NCBI RefSeq assembly: GCF_024662215.1
Contig: NZ_CP096115.1
Location: 1,550,001 to 1,614,000, forward strand
Direction: 5' to 3'
Origin: Methanoplanus endosymbiosus
GTDB taxonomy: Archaea; Halobacteriota; Methanomicrobia; Methanomicrobiales; Methanomicrobiaceae
Length of the DNA stretch: 64,000 bases
The position numbers and the translations under genes are program-made. Shown here in pieces: positions 43,230-51,470 of the stretch; within the stretch, counting starts at the first letter, position 1; each line of letters opens with the position of its first letter. Below the pieces are notes generated by a model. That model worked only from the letters and a program-made list of their open reading frames with translations, made no database searches and was not told the origin of the DNA.

Positions 43230-44432
43230 TCAGATCTCACCAAAAAAGCCCTCTCTCCAGAGAGACCCCATCTGATCGCCTTCTTCCATGTAGGCAGCTA
43301 TCTGTTCATCATCTTTTGCCCGTTTTATTTTCGTATAGCCATCTGATTTTTCAAGCCAGTACACTTCATCAGGGAGGGCGGCATTGAGGAAGTCGGGGGA
43401 GTGGGTAGATACAAACACCTGCCCGCCGCGATTTGCATAGTCCCTGAATTCTTCGGCAAGTTCCCACAGGAGTTTAGGGTAGAGCTGGTTTTCTGGTTCT
43501 TCAACACATAAGAGGGGGTGTGGATTTGGATCATAAAGGAGAACGAGATATGCCAGCATCTTTATTGTTCCGTCAGAGACATAACGGGCAAGGAATGGAT
43601 CTTCAAAAGATCCGTCCTGAAACTTCAGAAGGACACGCCCCTCTTCCGTTGTCTTTGATTCTACATCTGTTATGCCGGGGACCCGGTCCTTTAGCAGTTC
43701 AATAATTATCCCAAATGTCTCAGGATATTCCCTGTGCAGATACTGTATTACAATCGAGAGATTTTCACCTTCAGTTAAGAGATGTTCCGCATATCCGGCT
43801 TCCTGTTCTGGGCGTGCCCTGTTTATATGAAAATCGGATGTATGCCAGTTTTCAATAAAATTGCCAAGTGAGACCACTGCCGGGAATTTTTCAAACTGTG
43901 TGAGGCCCTTTATCGCCAGAATATCATTGGATTTTAAGTTCTGTTCTTCTCTCTGGAGTTTACTTATGTCTGATGTCTCACTCAGTACTTTATCCTGTGC
44001 ATCATCAGAAATTTCTGTTACTGCGTACCCCTTACCATCTGCAAATTCAAGAATGCTCAGGGGTTTTCCTCTGCTGCCACGGTGGTATTTTAATATCTTA
44101 TTTTCAACATATGCCCGACCTTTTCGCTCATTTATCCGGAGAAAATATGTTATCAGTGGTTTTTCAGAAGATTCCCTGAATTTTATTTCGATCTCTATCG
44201 GGCCTTTGGAATTTCTGCTGCGGACTTCTTCAAATCCTCTGCTGCCTCCAAGTTTTACAAGTGCTGAGTTTACATTGCCTGAGAGTGCATCTTTTAAAAA
44301 TTTAAATACGCTGAATATTGTGCTTTTGCCGCTTCCGTTAGCTCCGACTATTATACAGAAATCCGGAATATCAGTCATCTCAGCATCCTGAAATGCCTTG
44401 AAGTTCTTCAGCCTTATTGATTCAATTTTCAT
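43230..44432 (-). CDS. AAA_21 / COG4637-type ATPase paired with DUF4276
   Basis: A 400-residue SMC/ABC-like ATPase. Walker A is GANGSGKS (residues 30-37), the Walker B region is LLCVEEPENQLYP, and the H-loop region is VSTHSPDFLN. It belongs to the predicted ATPases commonly followed by a DUF4276 gene, an arrangement found in defence neighbourhoods and analogous to the OLD and PARIS ATPase plus Toprim pairs. Here the ATPase is intact and its partner is broken by an amber codon. The 2-nt spacing indicates one operon. Confidence 0.88.
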   Translation of the reverse strand: MKIESIRLKNFKAFQDAEMTDIPDFCIIVGANGSGKSTIFSVFKFLKDALSGNVNSALVKLGGSRGFEEVRSRNSKGPIEIEIKFRESSEKPLITYFLRINERKGRAYVENKILKYHRGSRGKPLSILEFADGKGYAVTEISDDAQDKVLSETSDISKLQREEQNLKSNDILAIKGLTQFEKFPAVVSLGNFIENWHTSDFHINRARPEQEAGYAEHLLTEGENLSIVIQYLHREYPETFGIIIELLKDRVPGITDVESKTTEEGRVLLKFQDGSFEDPFLARYVSDGTIKMLAYLVLLYDPNPHPLLCVEEPENQLYPKLLWELAEEFRDYANRGGQVFVSTHSPDFLNAALPDEVYWLEKSDGYTKIKRAKDDEQIAAYMEEGDQMGSLWREGFFGEI

Positions 44433-44904
44433 ATTTCCACAGCCTTTTAGATACCAGAATTGTCAGAGTTGCCGGAGTTAACAGGGCCCCCAAAGCAGTT
44501 AGAGTAGCTAAATTAATATCTGTTTTATTTTCCTTAAATGATGTGCCACGAAATTCAGAGTAACTTTAAACACATCCCAAGAAGGCGCCGGATGCATCAG
44601 ACAGTATTAACAGATTCTAACGATATTTTGGAGGATAAAATTACTGACATTTGGCTTATCCTCCATTGAAAGTCACACAGGCTGACATTCATACAGCAGT
44701 TTTCTGGAATAATGTCCGGAGAATACTCTGACCTGACAGGAGTAGTTTTTGTACATACTGCCTTGTTTTTACAGATTAAAAGTTTTAAATCCGGATTGCA
44801 TAATCTTATTAAACTATACATTTTGTTAGTATATGTTAAAAATGTCAGTATGAACTATTTATGCACTAACCGACATATGCTAATATACACTAAGGTGAGT
44901 AAGC
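44433..44904. other. Intergenic region upstream of DUF169 with inverted repeats
   Basis: This 472-nt stretch separates divergent genes. No convincing gene was seen; a 74-codon minus frame at 44597-44821 lacks coding character. It holds a perfect 10-bp inverted repeat TGGAGGATAA / TTATCCTCCA (44629-44638 and 44656-44665) with a 17-nt loop, and a near-perfect 11-bp repeat TTAGTATATGT / ACATATGCTAA (44826-44836 and 44873-44883, one mismatch) just upstream of the DUF169 start. Confidence 0.5.
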
Positions 44905-45693
44905 ATGACAAACTGGAAAGAACTTGTAGAAGAACTAAATGAACTTGTAAAGCTGGATTCAGGCATCATCGCCTGCAAAAGAATGGCAAAAAAAGACGGT
45001 TACATGGACATTCCCGGCATAGAAAAACCACATAAAGGATTTCTCTACTGTCAGCTCCCATACCTTGTAAGAAAACAGGGAAAGACCATCGGAGTAACCA
45101 AAGAGGATTTTGAAGCATATGCCGACAAGACTCAGCTGAAGTACCGTTGCGTAAGAATTCAGGGACTTGCACCGGCAGATGAGAAAGAACTTGACAGCGA
45201 AGCTAAAGGCTTTGCAGGTTTCTGGTTTAAAGACTATGACACTGCTATGGAACAGATGAAAATTTATCCGGCACCCACTCCAATTGAGGCACTGGTAATG
45301 AGTCCTCTTGAAGAGGAGAAATTTGAACCTGATTATATCATGATCTACGCAGATGGTGAACAGATGACGTTTATTCTAAACGGCCTGCAGTACCACAAAT
45401 ATGAACTTATTGAGTCCTGCTTCATTGGAGAAGGCTCCTGTGCCGATGCTCTGCCCCGCTCTGCTGCTACAAAAAAACCGTCCCTTTCCCTGCCCTGTTT
45501 AGGTGAGAGGAACTTTGGACTTGCCGGAAAAGAAGAGCTTATCCTCACCATACCCCCAGACAGACTGGAGCGTATAGTAGAAGGTCTAAAGGCACTCAAA
45601 GAAAACGGCCTTGCTTACCCGGCAACACCATTAGAACCGGCAGTCAATGCCGGTGAGATGCTTCAGCAGCTCTACCCCCTACAGGACAGCTAA
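44905..45693 (+). CDS. DUF169 family protein
   Basis: A 262-residue DUF169 (COG2043) protein, a family common in methanogens and anaerobes with unknown biochemistry. Typical blocks are the N-terminal LNELVKLDSGIIACKRM, YCQLPYLVRKQGKT, and LPCLGERNFGL. Cysteines in the N-terminal half may bind metal or a cofactor. It is expressed from its own promoter region and closed by a terminator hairpin. Starts at ATG 44905 with GGTGAG about 5 nt upstream. Confidence 0.88.
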   Translation: MTNWKELVEELNELVKLDSGIIACKRMAKKDGYMDIPGIEKPHKGFLYCQLPYLVRKQGKTIGVTKEDFEAYADKTQLKYRCVRIQGLAPADEKELDSEAKGFAGFWFKDYDTAMEQMKIYPAPTPIEALVMSPLEEEKFEPDYIMIYADGEQMTFILNGLQYHKYELIESCFIGEGSCADALPRSAATKKPSLSLPCLGERNFGLAGKEELILTIPPDRLERIVEGLKALKENGLAYPATPLEPAVNAGEMLQQLYPLQDS

Positions 45694-45705
45694 AAATCCT
45701 GTGAT

Positions 45706-45736
45706 CCTGCTCTTAAAAAAGCAGGCCCTCCTTTTT
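45706..45736 (+). terminator. Hairpin terminator after the DUF169 gene
   Basis: CCTGCT (45706-45711) and AGCAGG (45720-45725) form a 6-bp stem with an A-rich loop, followed by a T-run (45732-45736). Confidence 0.7.
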
Positions 45737-46051
45737 CGCCATTATGAGCAGATAATAGATATGTAATTCCGGATGAAGCACATCAATTTATCCATCCGTT
45801 ATTTTATCATTCCGAAAGTTAAACCCGGCATTTACACTAATGTGCTGAATGAAATAAAAAGACAAATGAAGAATAATAAATGCAGGAAATTAATATCCCT
45901 TCAGGTTTAAAAGACATTTAAGCAATAGCATATTCAGACATAACACAGATAAATAAAAGTGTTAATGAAGCAGGAAAGACCTGTAAAAAGCAATTATTTA
46001 ATATTTACATCCGGGACATATGCCCCCGGACTGATGCCGCATTTTAATCAC
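45737..46051. other. Intergenic stretch without a recognised gene
   Basis: Convergent flanks meet here. The only structured element is a 6-bp hairpin TCCGGG / CCCGGA (46010-46015 and 46025-46030), close to the 3' end of the HxlR gene and possibly part of its termination. Short open frames have no protein-like composition. Confidence 0.5.
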
Positions 46052-46423
46052 TTATTCTTTCTTATTCAGAGTACACTGCCTTTCGAGGTATTCAGCTCCC
46101 CAGTCGCAGAGTGCCTCTATTATAGGAGAGACGGTCTTTCCAAATTCTGTCAGTGAATATTCAACTTTTGGAGGAATTTCCGGGTACATCTTCCGGTTTA
46201 CCAGACCGTCCTCTTCAAGTTCTCTCAGTTGTTTTGTCAGCATTCTCGGAGAAACTCCGTGGAGGTTCTGCTGTAGCCTGTTATAGCGTATGACCTCAGT
46301 CTCTTTTAACTGCCAGAGGATCAGAGGTTTCCATTTGCCACCGATAACATCAAGGGCAGCTTCTACAGGGCAGTGATACTCCTTGTTGTTCCTGACATTG
46401 ATCAGTTTCTTTTCTTCTTCCAT
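46052..46423 (-). CDS. HxlR-family winged-helix regulator
   Basis: A protein of about 123 residues, from ATG 46423 (a GTG at 46432 adds three residues). The HxlR signature is complete: CPVEAALDVIGGKWKPLILW, GVSPRMLTKQLRELEEDGLV and VEYSLTEFGKTVSPI. HxlR regulators respond to aldehydes, redox or ligands; there is a single Cys (C20) at the typical N-terminal position and another in the C-terminal helix. Target genes are not evident. An inverted repeat lies 55-87 nt upstream. Confidence 0.92.
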   Translation of the reverse strand: MEEEKKLINVRNNKEYHCPVEAALDVIGGKWKPLILWQLKETEVIRYNRLQQNLHGVSPRMLTKQLRELEEDGLVNRKMYPEIPPKVEYSLTEFGKTVSPIIEALCDWGAEYLERQCTLNKKE

Positions 46424-46477
46424 GCTACCCACTTAGATATACTTTTTGTAAGTGACTATCCAAACCACCCTAATGGT

Positions 46478-46510
46478 CAGGACAAACACATATGTACCAA
46501 ATCTGTCCTG
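46478..46510. promoter_or_regulatory. Inverted repeat upstream of the HxlR gene
   Basis: CAGGACA (46478-46484) and TGTCCTG (46504-46510) form a perfect 7-bp inverted repeat around a 19-nt spacer. It is a candidate regulator binding site by position only. Confidence 0.35.
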
Positions 46511-46653
46511 TAGCCATATAAGCCATTTCATCAGACCGGCATAACTCACTCAAATTCTGCCTGCATAACTCCTGTTTAATCAGGATCCACTGACCCAAGA
46601 ATCCCAGTATTTTGCTCAGATATCCTCTAAAAAAGAGATAATACATCAATCCC

Positions 46654-46857
46654 TTATCCCCGGGAAGCAGTGGTTATAATATCATAACCGGCTTCCTCTG
46701 CTAATTCGTCCTCCGGAATTATTCTGCCGTTAAGCTCAATAATTACAGTGTCCGGAATTATTCCGCAGGCCAGCATGAGATCGGAAAGTGGAGTATCCCC
46801 CTCAAACTCAGCTTCTTCTGTAATATTTTCTTTTATCAGGGTGAAAGTGCATTTCAT
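46654..46857 (-). CDS. ThiS/MoaD-like ubiquitin-fold small protein
   Basis: A 67-residue protein with the β-grasp pattern of ThiS/MoaD/SAMP proteins: an N-terminal β-hairpin, helix LSDLMLACGI and the conserved IIELNGRIIPEDELAEEAGYDI. The C-terminus is Ser-Arg-Gly and so lacks the usual Gly-Gly; sulfur carriers need a terminal Gly, so activation at a single Gly is possible but unproven. No E1-like gene is adjacent. Confidence 0.72.
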   Translation of the reverse strand: MKCTFTLIKENITEEAEFEGDTPLSDLMLACGIIPDTVIIELNGRIIPEDELAEEAGYDIITTASRG

Positions 46858-47020
46858 AGAATCAATCCAGTATTAAGTCTAATCTGCAATATTTTATCGC
46901 ATTTTTGTTGAATAAAAAAACAATTTTATAAAAAAAGATGAAAATCAGGGTTTGAATTGGAATATAACTGGAATTCAATCTGAATTTAAATTAGGATTAT
47001 AGTGATATTGATGGGAGGAA

Positions 47021-48031
47021 TTACTCCTCATCACATTCTTCTTTCTTCTGGAACTGAGGCATCATGCCACGTATCTCGGCACCGACAACCTCTATTAAAT
47101 GTTCTTCATCCGCTTTTGTCAGTGCATTGAATACCGGCCTTCTGACCCTGTTTTCCAAAATCCACTCCTTAGCAAACTCTCCGGTCTGGATTTCGGTCAG
47201 GACATCCTCCATTGCGGCATACGTCTCCGGCCCGATGACCCTTGGCCCTCTTGTAAGATCGCCAAACTGGGCTGTATTGGAGATGGAATCACGCATCTTT
47301 GTAAATCCGCCCTCATAGATTAAGTCCACAATCAACTTAAGTTCATGAAGAACCTCAAGGTATGCCATCTCAGGAGCATATCCGGCTGCGACAAGAGTCT
47401 CAAAGCCTGCCTTAATAAGGGAAGTTGCACCACCGCAGAGCACTGCCTGCTCACCGAAGAGATCAGTCTCAGTCTCCTCTCTGAATGTAGTTTCAAGAAC
47501 AACCGCTCTTGTTGCACCGATTCCCTTTGCATAGGCAAGTGAGATCTCCTTTGCATTTCCGGATGAATTCTGATGAATTGCAATGAGTGCAGGAACTCCC
47601 ATACCTTCCTCATATACTCTTCTGACCATGTGCCCCGGACCTTTGGGTGCAACCATGACAACATCCACGTTCTCAGGCGGAATGATCTGCCCATAGTGGA
47701 TATTGAAACCGTGTGAGAACATCAGGCAGTCGTTCTCTTCAAGATATGGCTTAATCTCAGCATCATAGACATCTGCCTGAGTTTCATCAGGGAGAAGAAT
47801 CATTACGACCTGTGCAGCTTTTGCCGCCTCAGAGACATCATATACCTCAAGACCGTCTTCTTCAGCCTGCATTCTGCTCTTACCCGGTCTGATTCCGATA
47901 ATTACGTCAAGGCCACTGTCGCGAAGATTAAGTGCCTGTCCCCTTCCCTGTGATCCATATCCAATTACTGCAATTTTTTTACCTGAAAGTGTCTTCAGGT
48001 CTGCATCGGATTCATAATACTTCTTTATCAT
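47021..48031 (-). CDS. ilvC: Ketol-acid reductoisomerase
   Basis: A 336-residue class I KARI that converts acetolactate and acetohydroxybutyrate to dihydroxy acids using NAD(P)H and Mg2+. The cofactor loop is [20 protein letters not shown] with IIGIRPGKS, and the knotted helical domain holds the metal ligands ([10 protein letters not shown]). The gene is on the minus strand next to leuA and completes the Ile/Val/Leu pathway together with the plus-strand operon. A palindromic element lies near 48101-48116 upstream. Confidence 0.97.
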   Translation of the reverse strand: MIKKYYESDADLKTLSGKKIAVIGYGSQGRGQALNLRDSGLDVIIGIRPGKSRMQAEEDGLEVYDVSEAAKAAQVVMILLPDETQADVYDAEIKPYLEENDCLMFSHGFNIHYGQIIPPENVDVVMVAPKGPGHMVRRVYEEGMGVPALIAIHQNSSGNAKEISLAYAKGIGATRAVVLETTFREETETDLFGEQAVLCGGATSLIKAGFETLVAAGYAPEMAYLEVLHELKLIVDLIYEGGFTKMRDSISNTAQFGDLTRGPRVIGPETYAAMEDVLTEIQTGEFAKEWILENRVRRPVFNALTKADEEHLIEVVGAEIRGMMPQFQKKEECDEE

Positions 48032-48100
48032 AGATTTACTTCCTGAGTTCTGAATTATTCCCGTTATGATTTATTCTTTTGCCATTAAAACGGGTATTGT

Positions 48101-48116
48101 CAGAATAAATATTCTG
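48101..48116. promoter_or_regulatory. Palindrome overlapping the likely ilvC TATA region
   Basis: CAGAATA-AA-TATTCTG is a perfect 7-bp inverted repeat with a 2-nt centre, about 70-85 nt upstream of the ilvC start. It contains an A/T core that could serve as the TATA box, so a bound regulator could block initiation. Confidence 0.4.
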
Positions 48117-48190
48117 CCCGCAGAATTATCCGGAAAAGTTATCCCGCTCTCCCGGATTACTCAATTATTTCAGTATATTCACAGATTCTG

Positions 48191-49756
48191 CTAATCCCGG
48201 TCCCTGTTTGCACGATAGACGAGATTAAGTGCATTCACCATCGCCTCAACCGAGGCCAGGACGATATCACTGTTTGTGCCAGATGAGTCAAACACCCTTC
48301 CACGGCTGTCCTCAACCGCAATTGTGACACAACCGATTGCATCTGTACCACCTGAGATCGCCTCAACCTGATAAGATTTCAGCTCAACCGGCTTTGGGAT
48401 GATGCCCATTAATGCATTCATGGCAGCATCAACAGGGCCATCGCCTGTGCTTGAGCAGACCTTCTCCCTACCATAGACAATCGCCCTGACGCTTGCAGTC
48501 GGAATCGCATGAATTCCGGTGAATATCGAGATGTCATCGATCTCAATCGCCTTTTCAGACACACCGGACTCCATAACCGTATCGGCAATCTGGAAGAGGT
48601 CATTATCAGTGACCTTCTTACCCCTGCCGGAGATCTCCTTCATGAGCCGGATAATCTCATCGAGTTCTTTGTCATCCGGATTTATGCCTGCGTCGGAGAG
48701 CATCTGCCTTACGGCATGGCTGCCTGCATGTTTGCCGAGTTTTAATCTCCTCCTGTGGCCGACCATCTCCGGAGTCATAATACCGGGCTCGAAAGTTCCC
48801 GGATTTGAGAGCACACCGTGGGAGTGTATGCCGCTTTCATGCGAGAAGGCATTATCACCCACAACCGGCTGTACCGGCGGTACGGCGATTCCTGAAAACC
48901 GCGATACAAGCCTTGAGATTTCAACCAGTTTTTCGGTCACAATTCCGGTGTTAATTCCGTAAATTGCCTCCATGATCATCACAGTCTGAGATATGTCAGC
49001 ATTTCCGGCACGTTCACCGATTCCGTTCACAGTCACCTGGACCTGATCAGCACCGGCCTCAACCGCAGATATGGTATTTGCAACCGCAAGTCCGAAGTCA
49101 TTGTGGCAGTGGACATCAATTCTGCAGTCAACATGCTTTCTCACCTCAGAGACCATATCCCTCATCGCAGTAGGGGTGAAAATCCCGACTGTATCCGGAA
49201 CATTTACGATCTCAGCACCCGCAGCGGATGCAGTGGAATAAACCTCGATAAGATCCTCAATACCCGTTCTTGTGGCATCCATTGCAGAGAACATAACACG
49301 ATCACACTTTGAGGCGGCATAACGGACTATATCGTCAGTTATTTTCACAACCTCAGGGTGTGTCTTCTTAATAGTATGAATTCTCTGGATCTCCGAAGTA
49401 GGAATGAATACATGCACCATGTCAACTCCGGCTTCAACACACCGGTCAACATCACCTTTTACAGATCTTGCAAGGCCACATACAGGAGCTCCCGTATCTG
49501 CCCGGACAATCCGTCTGACATTGTCAAATTCCGCATCAGACGAAGCCGGAAAACCTGCTTCGATCATTGCAGCACCAATATCGGAGAGACGGCGGGCGAT
49601 CTCTATCTTCTGATCAATCGTAAATGAAACTCCGGGAGTCTGTTCTCCATCCCTGAGTGTCGTATCAAAAACTGACACTTTCCTGTTCGCAAATTTAGTA
49701 CCGAATAAGAAAGCGATCTGCCACTTGTGCAGTGACTTTCCCGGTCCCGATATCAT
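48191..49756 (-). CDS. leuA: 2-isopropylmalate synthase
   Basis: A 521-residue LeuA-type enzyme condensing acetyl-CoA with 2-oxoisovalerate. Catalytic features are FDTTLRDGEQTPGVSF, EAGFPASS, VHCHNDFGLAVANT and GIHSHGVL, and the C-terminal LeuA allosteric domain (about residues 385-515) is present for leucine feedback. The EAGFPASS pattern separates it from the citramalate synthase encoded divergently. The first 26 residues (MISGPGKSLHKWQIAFLFG and on) are atypical, and a TATA box at about 49788-49796 predicts transcription from about 49766, where a separate 23-codon out-of-frame ATG begins; the true N-terminus is thus uncertain. Confidence 0.9.
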   Translation of the reverse strand: MISGPGKSLHKWQIAFLFGTKFANRKVSVFDTTLRDGEQTPGVSFTIDQKIEIARRLSDIGAAMIEAGFPASSDAEFDNVRRIVRADTGAPVCGLARSVKGDVDRCVEAGVDMVHVFIPTSEIQRIHTIKKTHPEVVKITDDIVRYAASKCDRVMFSAMDATRTGIEDLIEVYSTASAAGAEIVNVPDTVGIFTPTAMRDMVSEVRKHVDCRIDVHCHNDFGLAVANTISAVEAGADQVQVTVNGIGERAGNADISQTVMIMEAIYGINTGIVTEKLVEISRLVSRFSGIAVPPVQPVVGDNAFSHESGIHSHGVLSNPGTFEPGIMTPEMVGHRRRLKLGKHAGSHAVRQMLSDAGINPDDKELDEIIRLMKEISGRGKKVTDNDLFQIADTVMESGVSEKAIEIDDISIFTGIHAIPTASVRAIVYGREKVCSSTGDGPVDAAMNALMGIIPKPVELKSYQVEAISGGTDAIGCVTIAVEDSRGRVFDSSGTNSDIVLASVEAMVNALNLVYRANRDRD

Positions 49757-49787
49757 TCTGAGACATACAAATTAAAACGCACTAATA

Positions 49788-49796
49788 GATTATAAA
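49788..49796 (-). promoter_or_regulatory. leuA TATA box
   Basis: The minus strand reads ATTTATAAT here. A start of transcription about 25 nt downstream leaves a leader of only about ten nucleotides before the leuA ATG (49756), next to the palindrome cluster. Confidence 0.5.
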
Positions 49797-49811
49797 TCTT
49801 TGCCGGATTCC

Positions 49812-49878
49812 GGTGCAGGACACCAGAGCCAACCACATATTTGGTGCAGGCGCACCACACACACCATATGATTTGGTG
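49812..49878. promoter_or_regulatory. Three tandem GGTG/CACC palindromes between leuA and cimA
   Basis: Three related inverted repeats occupy the centre of the divergent intergenic region: GGTG-CAGGA-CACC (49812-49824), TGGTGC-AGGC-GCACCA (49842-49857) and CACCA-N7-TGGTG (49862-49878). They lie between the two TATA boxes, so one regulator could control leuA and the cimA operon together. Confidence 0.65.
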
Positions 49879-49901
49879 CAAAAAATACTGGATCCAGACA
49901 A

Positions 49902-49910
49902 CATTTAAAT
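49902..49910 (+). promoter_or_regulatory. cimA operon TATA box
   Basis: An A/T-rich TTTAAATA element at about 49902-49910 follows the palindromes. Transcription from about 49930 would give a leader of about 20 nt that contains the GGGAGTGA ribosome binding site (49935-49942). Confidence 0.5.
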
Positions 49911-49952
49911 ACCAGAATAAACACCATCATAAGTGGGAGTGAAAACCTATGA

Positions 49953-51470
49953 GTGATTACTTTATTTTTCGATAACAAAGAGATAAGATTTTTGGACACA
50001 ACCCTGAGAGACGGGGAACAGACACCGGGAGTTTCGCTGACTCCTGAACAGAAGCTTGAAATTGCCACTGCACTCTCTGACATAGGCGTAAATGTAATTG
50101 AAGCAGGTTCTGCCATAGCATCCGAAGGTGAAAGGGAAGCAATAAAACTGATATCAGAGGCTGGTCTCTCTGCGGAATGCTGCACATATTCAAGAGCACG
50201 CACCGGAGATGTAGACCTGGCAGTAGAAAGTGGTGCAGACTCGGTACACCTTGTCGTTCCGGTCTCTGACCTGCACATTGAAAAGAAGATGGGCAAGACC
50301 CGTGATGAAGTCTTTGCAATGGCAATGGAGACGACTGAATATGCCAAAGAGAGAGGGCTTATAGTCGAACTCTCCGGCGAGGACGCTTCGAGGGCTGATC
50401 AGGAGTTCTTAAGGGGGCTATTTAAAGCCGGAACTGAGCACGGGGCAGACAGGTTATGCTTCTGTGATACAGTGGGGCTTATGACACCTGAGAGGGTGAG
50501 GGATTACATACCGGAGCTTTGCTTCGCACCCCTCTCTATACACTGCCACAATGACCTCGGATTTGCACTTTCAAATACGGTTGAGGCACTAAAAGCCGGC
50601 GCATCATGCGCCCATGTGACAGTGAACGGGCTTGGTGAGAGGGCTGGCAACACCTCCTTTGAAGAGCTGGTAATGTCACTTGAGAAGCTCTATGATTTCC
50701 ACACCGGAATCCAGACGGAAAAGCTGTACAGGCTTTCAACGCTCGTATCAAGGCTTACAAGAGTGCCTCTTGCGACAAACAAGCCGATAGTGGGTGCAAT
50801 GGCATTTACGCACGAGAGCGGAATCCATGCCCACGGCCTTATGAAGGACTCCGGGACATATGAACCAATGCGGCCCGAAACTGTCGGCAGGACAAGGAGA
50901 ATCGTTTTAGGCAAGCATTCCGGCTCGGCATCCGTTAAGGCGGCCCTCACCGAACTTGGTTATAAACCGAATGAGAAGCAGCTTGCAGAGATCGTAAAAC
51001 GGATTAAGGAGCTTGGAGATTCCGGCATAAAAGTGAGCGATGCTGATGTTATGGCAATAGCAGATGCAGTGATGCTCCTTGAGTGCAGACCGGTTCTGAG
51101 TATGAAGCAGTTTACCGTTGTAAGCGGAAACACAGTCATACCAACCGCCTCGGTGACAATGTCTGTACACGGCGAAGAGGTTACAGGCGCTGCAACAGGT
51201 ACAGGCCCTGTCGATGCCGCACTGAAAGTACTTCAGCAGTCAGTCAGTGTCGGAGGAGAGATAACGCTTGAGGATTATCATGTGGATGCCATAACAGGCG
51301 GCACTGATGCTGTCGTGGATGTGACAGTCAAACTCAGCAGGAACGGAAGAGTAATAACATCCCGTGGTGCAAGAACAGATATAATAGAAGCAAGTGTTGA
51401 AGCAGTCCTTTCGGGGATGAACAGACTTCTCAGGAGAGAAAATGAAGACAGGAGCACAGATACTGATTGA
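49953..51470 (+). CDS. cimA: (R)-citramalate synthase CimA
   Basis: A 505-residue enzyme condensing acetyl-CoA and pyruvate to citramalate, the first step of threonine-independent isoleucine synthesis. The pattern EAGSAIASEGEREAI distinguishes CimA from LeuA, and FLDTTLRDGEQTPG, HCHNDLGFALSNT and GIHAHGL are intact along with the C-terminal regulatory domain. The frame begins with GTG 49953, but an ATG four bases earlier (49949), better spaced from the GGGAGTGA site, opens an eight-codon frame that would join the enzyme frame if one T of the run 49965-49969 were removed (MSDYFIFDNKEIR). It is the first gene of cimA-ilvB-ilvN-leuC-leuD-leuB. Confidence 0.92.
   Translation: MITLFFDNKEIRFLDTTLRDGEQTPGVSLTPEQKLEIATALSDIGVNVIEAGSAIASEGEREAIKLISEAGLSAECCTYSRARTGDVDLAVESGADSVHLVVPVSDLHIEKKMGKTRDEVFAMAMETTEYAKERGLIVELSGEDASRADQEFLRGLFKAGTEHGADRLCFCDTVGLMTPERVRDYIPELCFAPLSIHCHNDLGFALSNTVEALKAGASCAHVTVNGLGERAGNTSFEELVMSLEKLYDFHTGIQTEKLYRLSTLVSRLTRVPLATNKPIVGAMAFTHESGIHAHGLMKDSGTYEPMRPETVGRTRRIVLGKHSGSASVKAALTELGYKPNEKQLAEIVKRIKELGDSGIKVSDADVMAIADAVMLLECRPVLSMKQFTVVSGNTVIPTASVTMSVHGEEVTGAATGTGPVDAALKVLQQSVSVGGEITLEDYHVDAITGGTDAVVDVTVKLSRNGRVITSRGARTDIIEASVEAVLSGMNRLLRRENEDRSTDTD

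Noticed and set aside
44597-44821. 74-codon minus-strand frame
   Set aside because: Composition is not protein-like, there is no ribosome binding site, and it spans the inverted repeat at 44629-44665.
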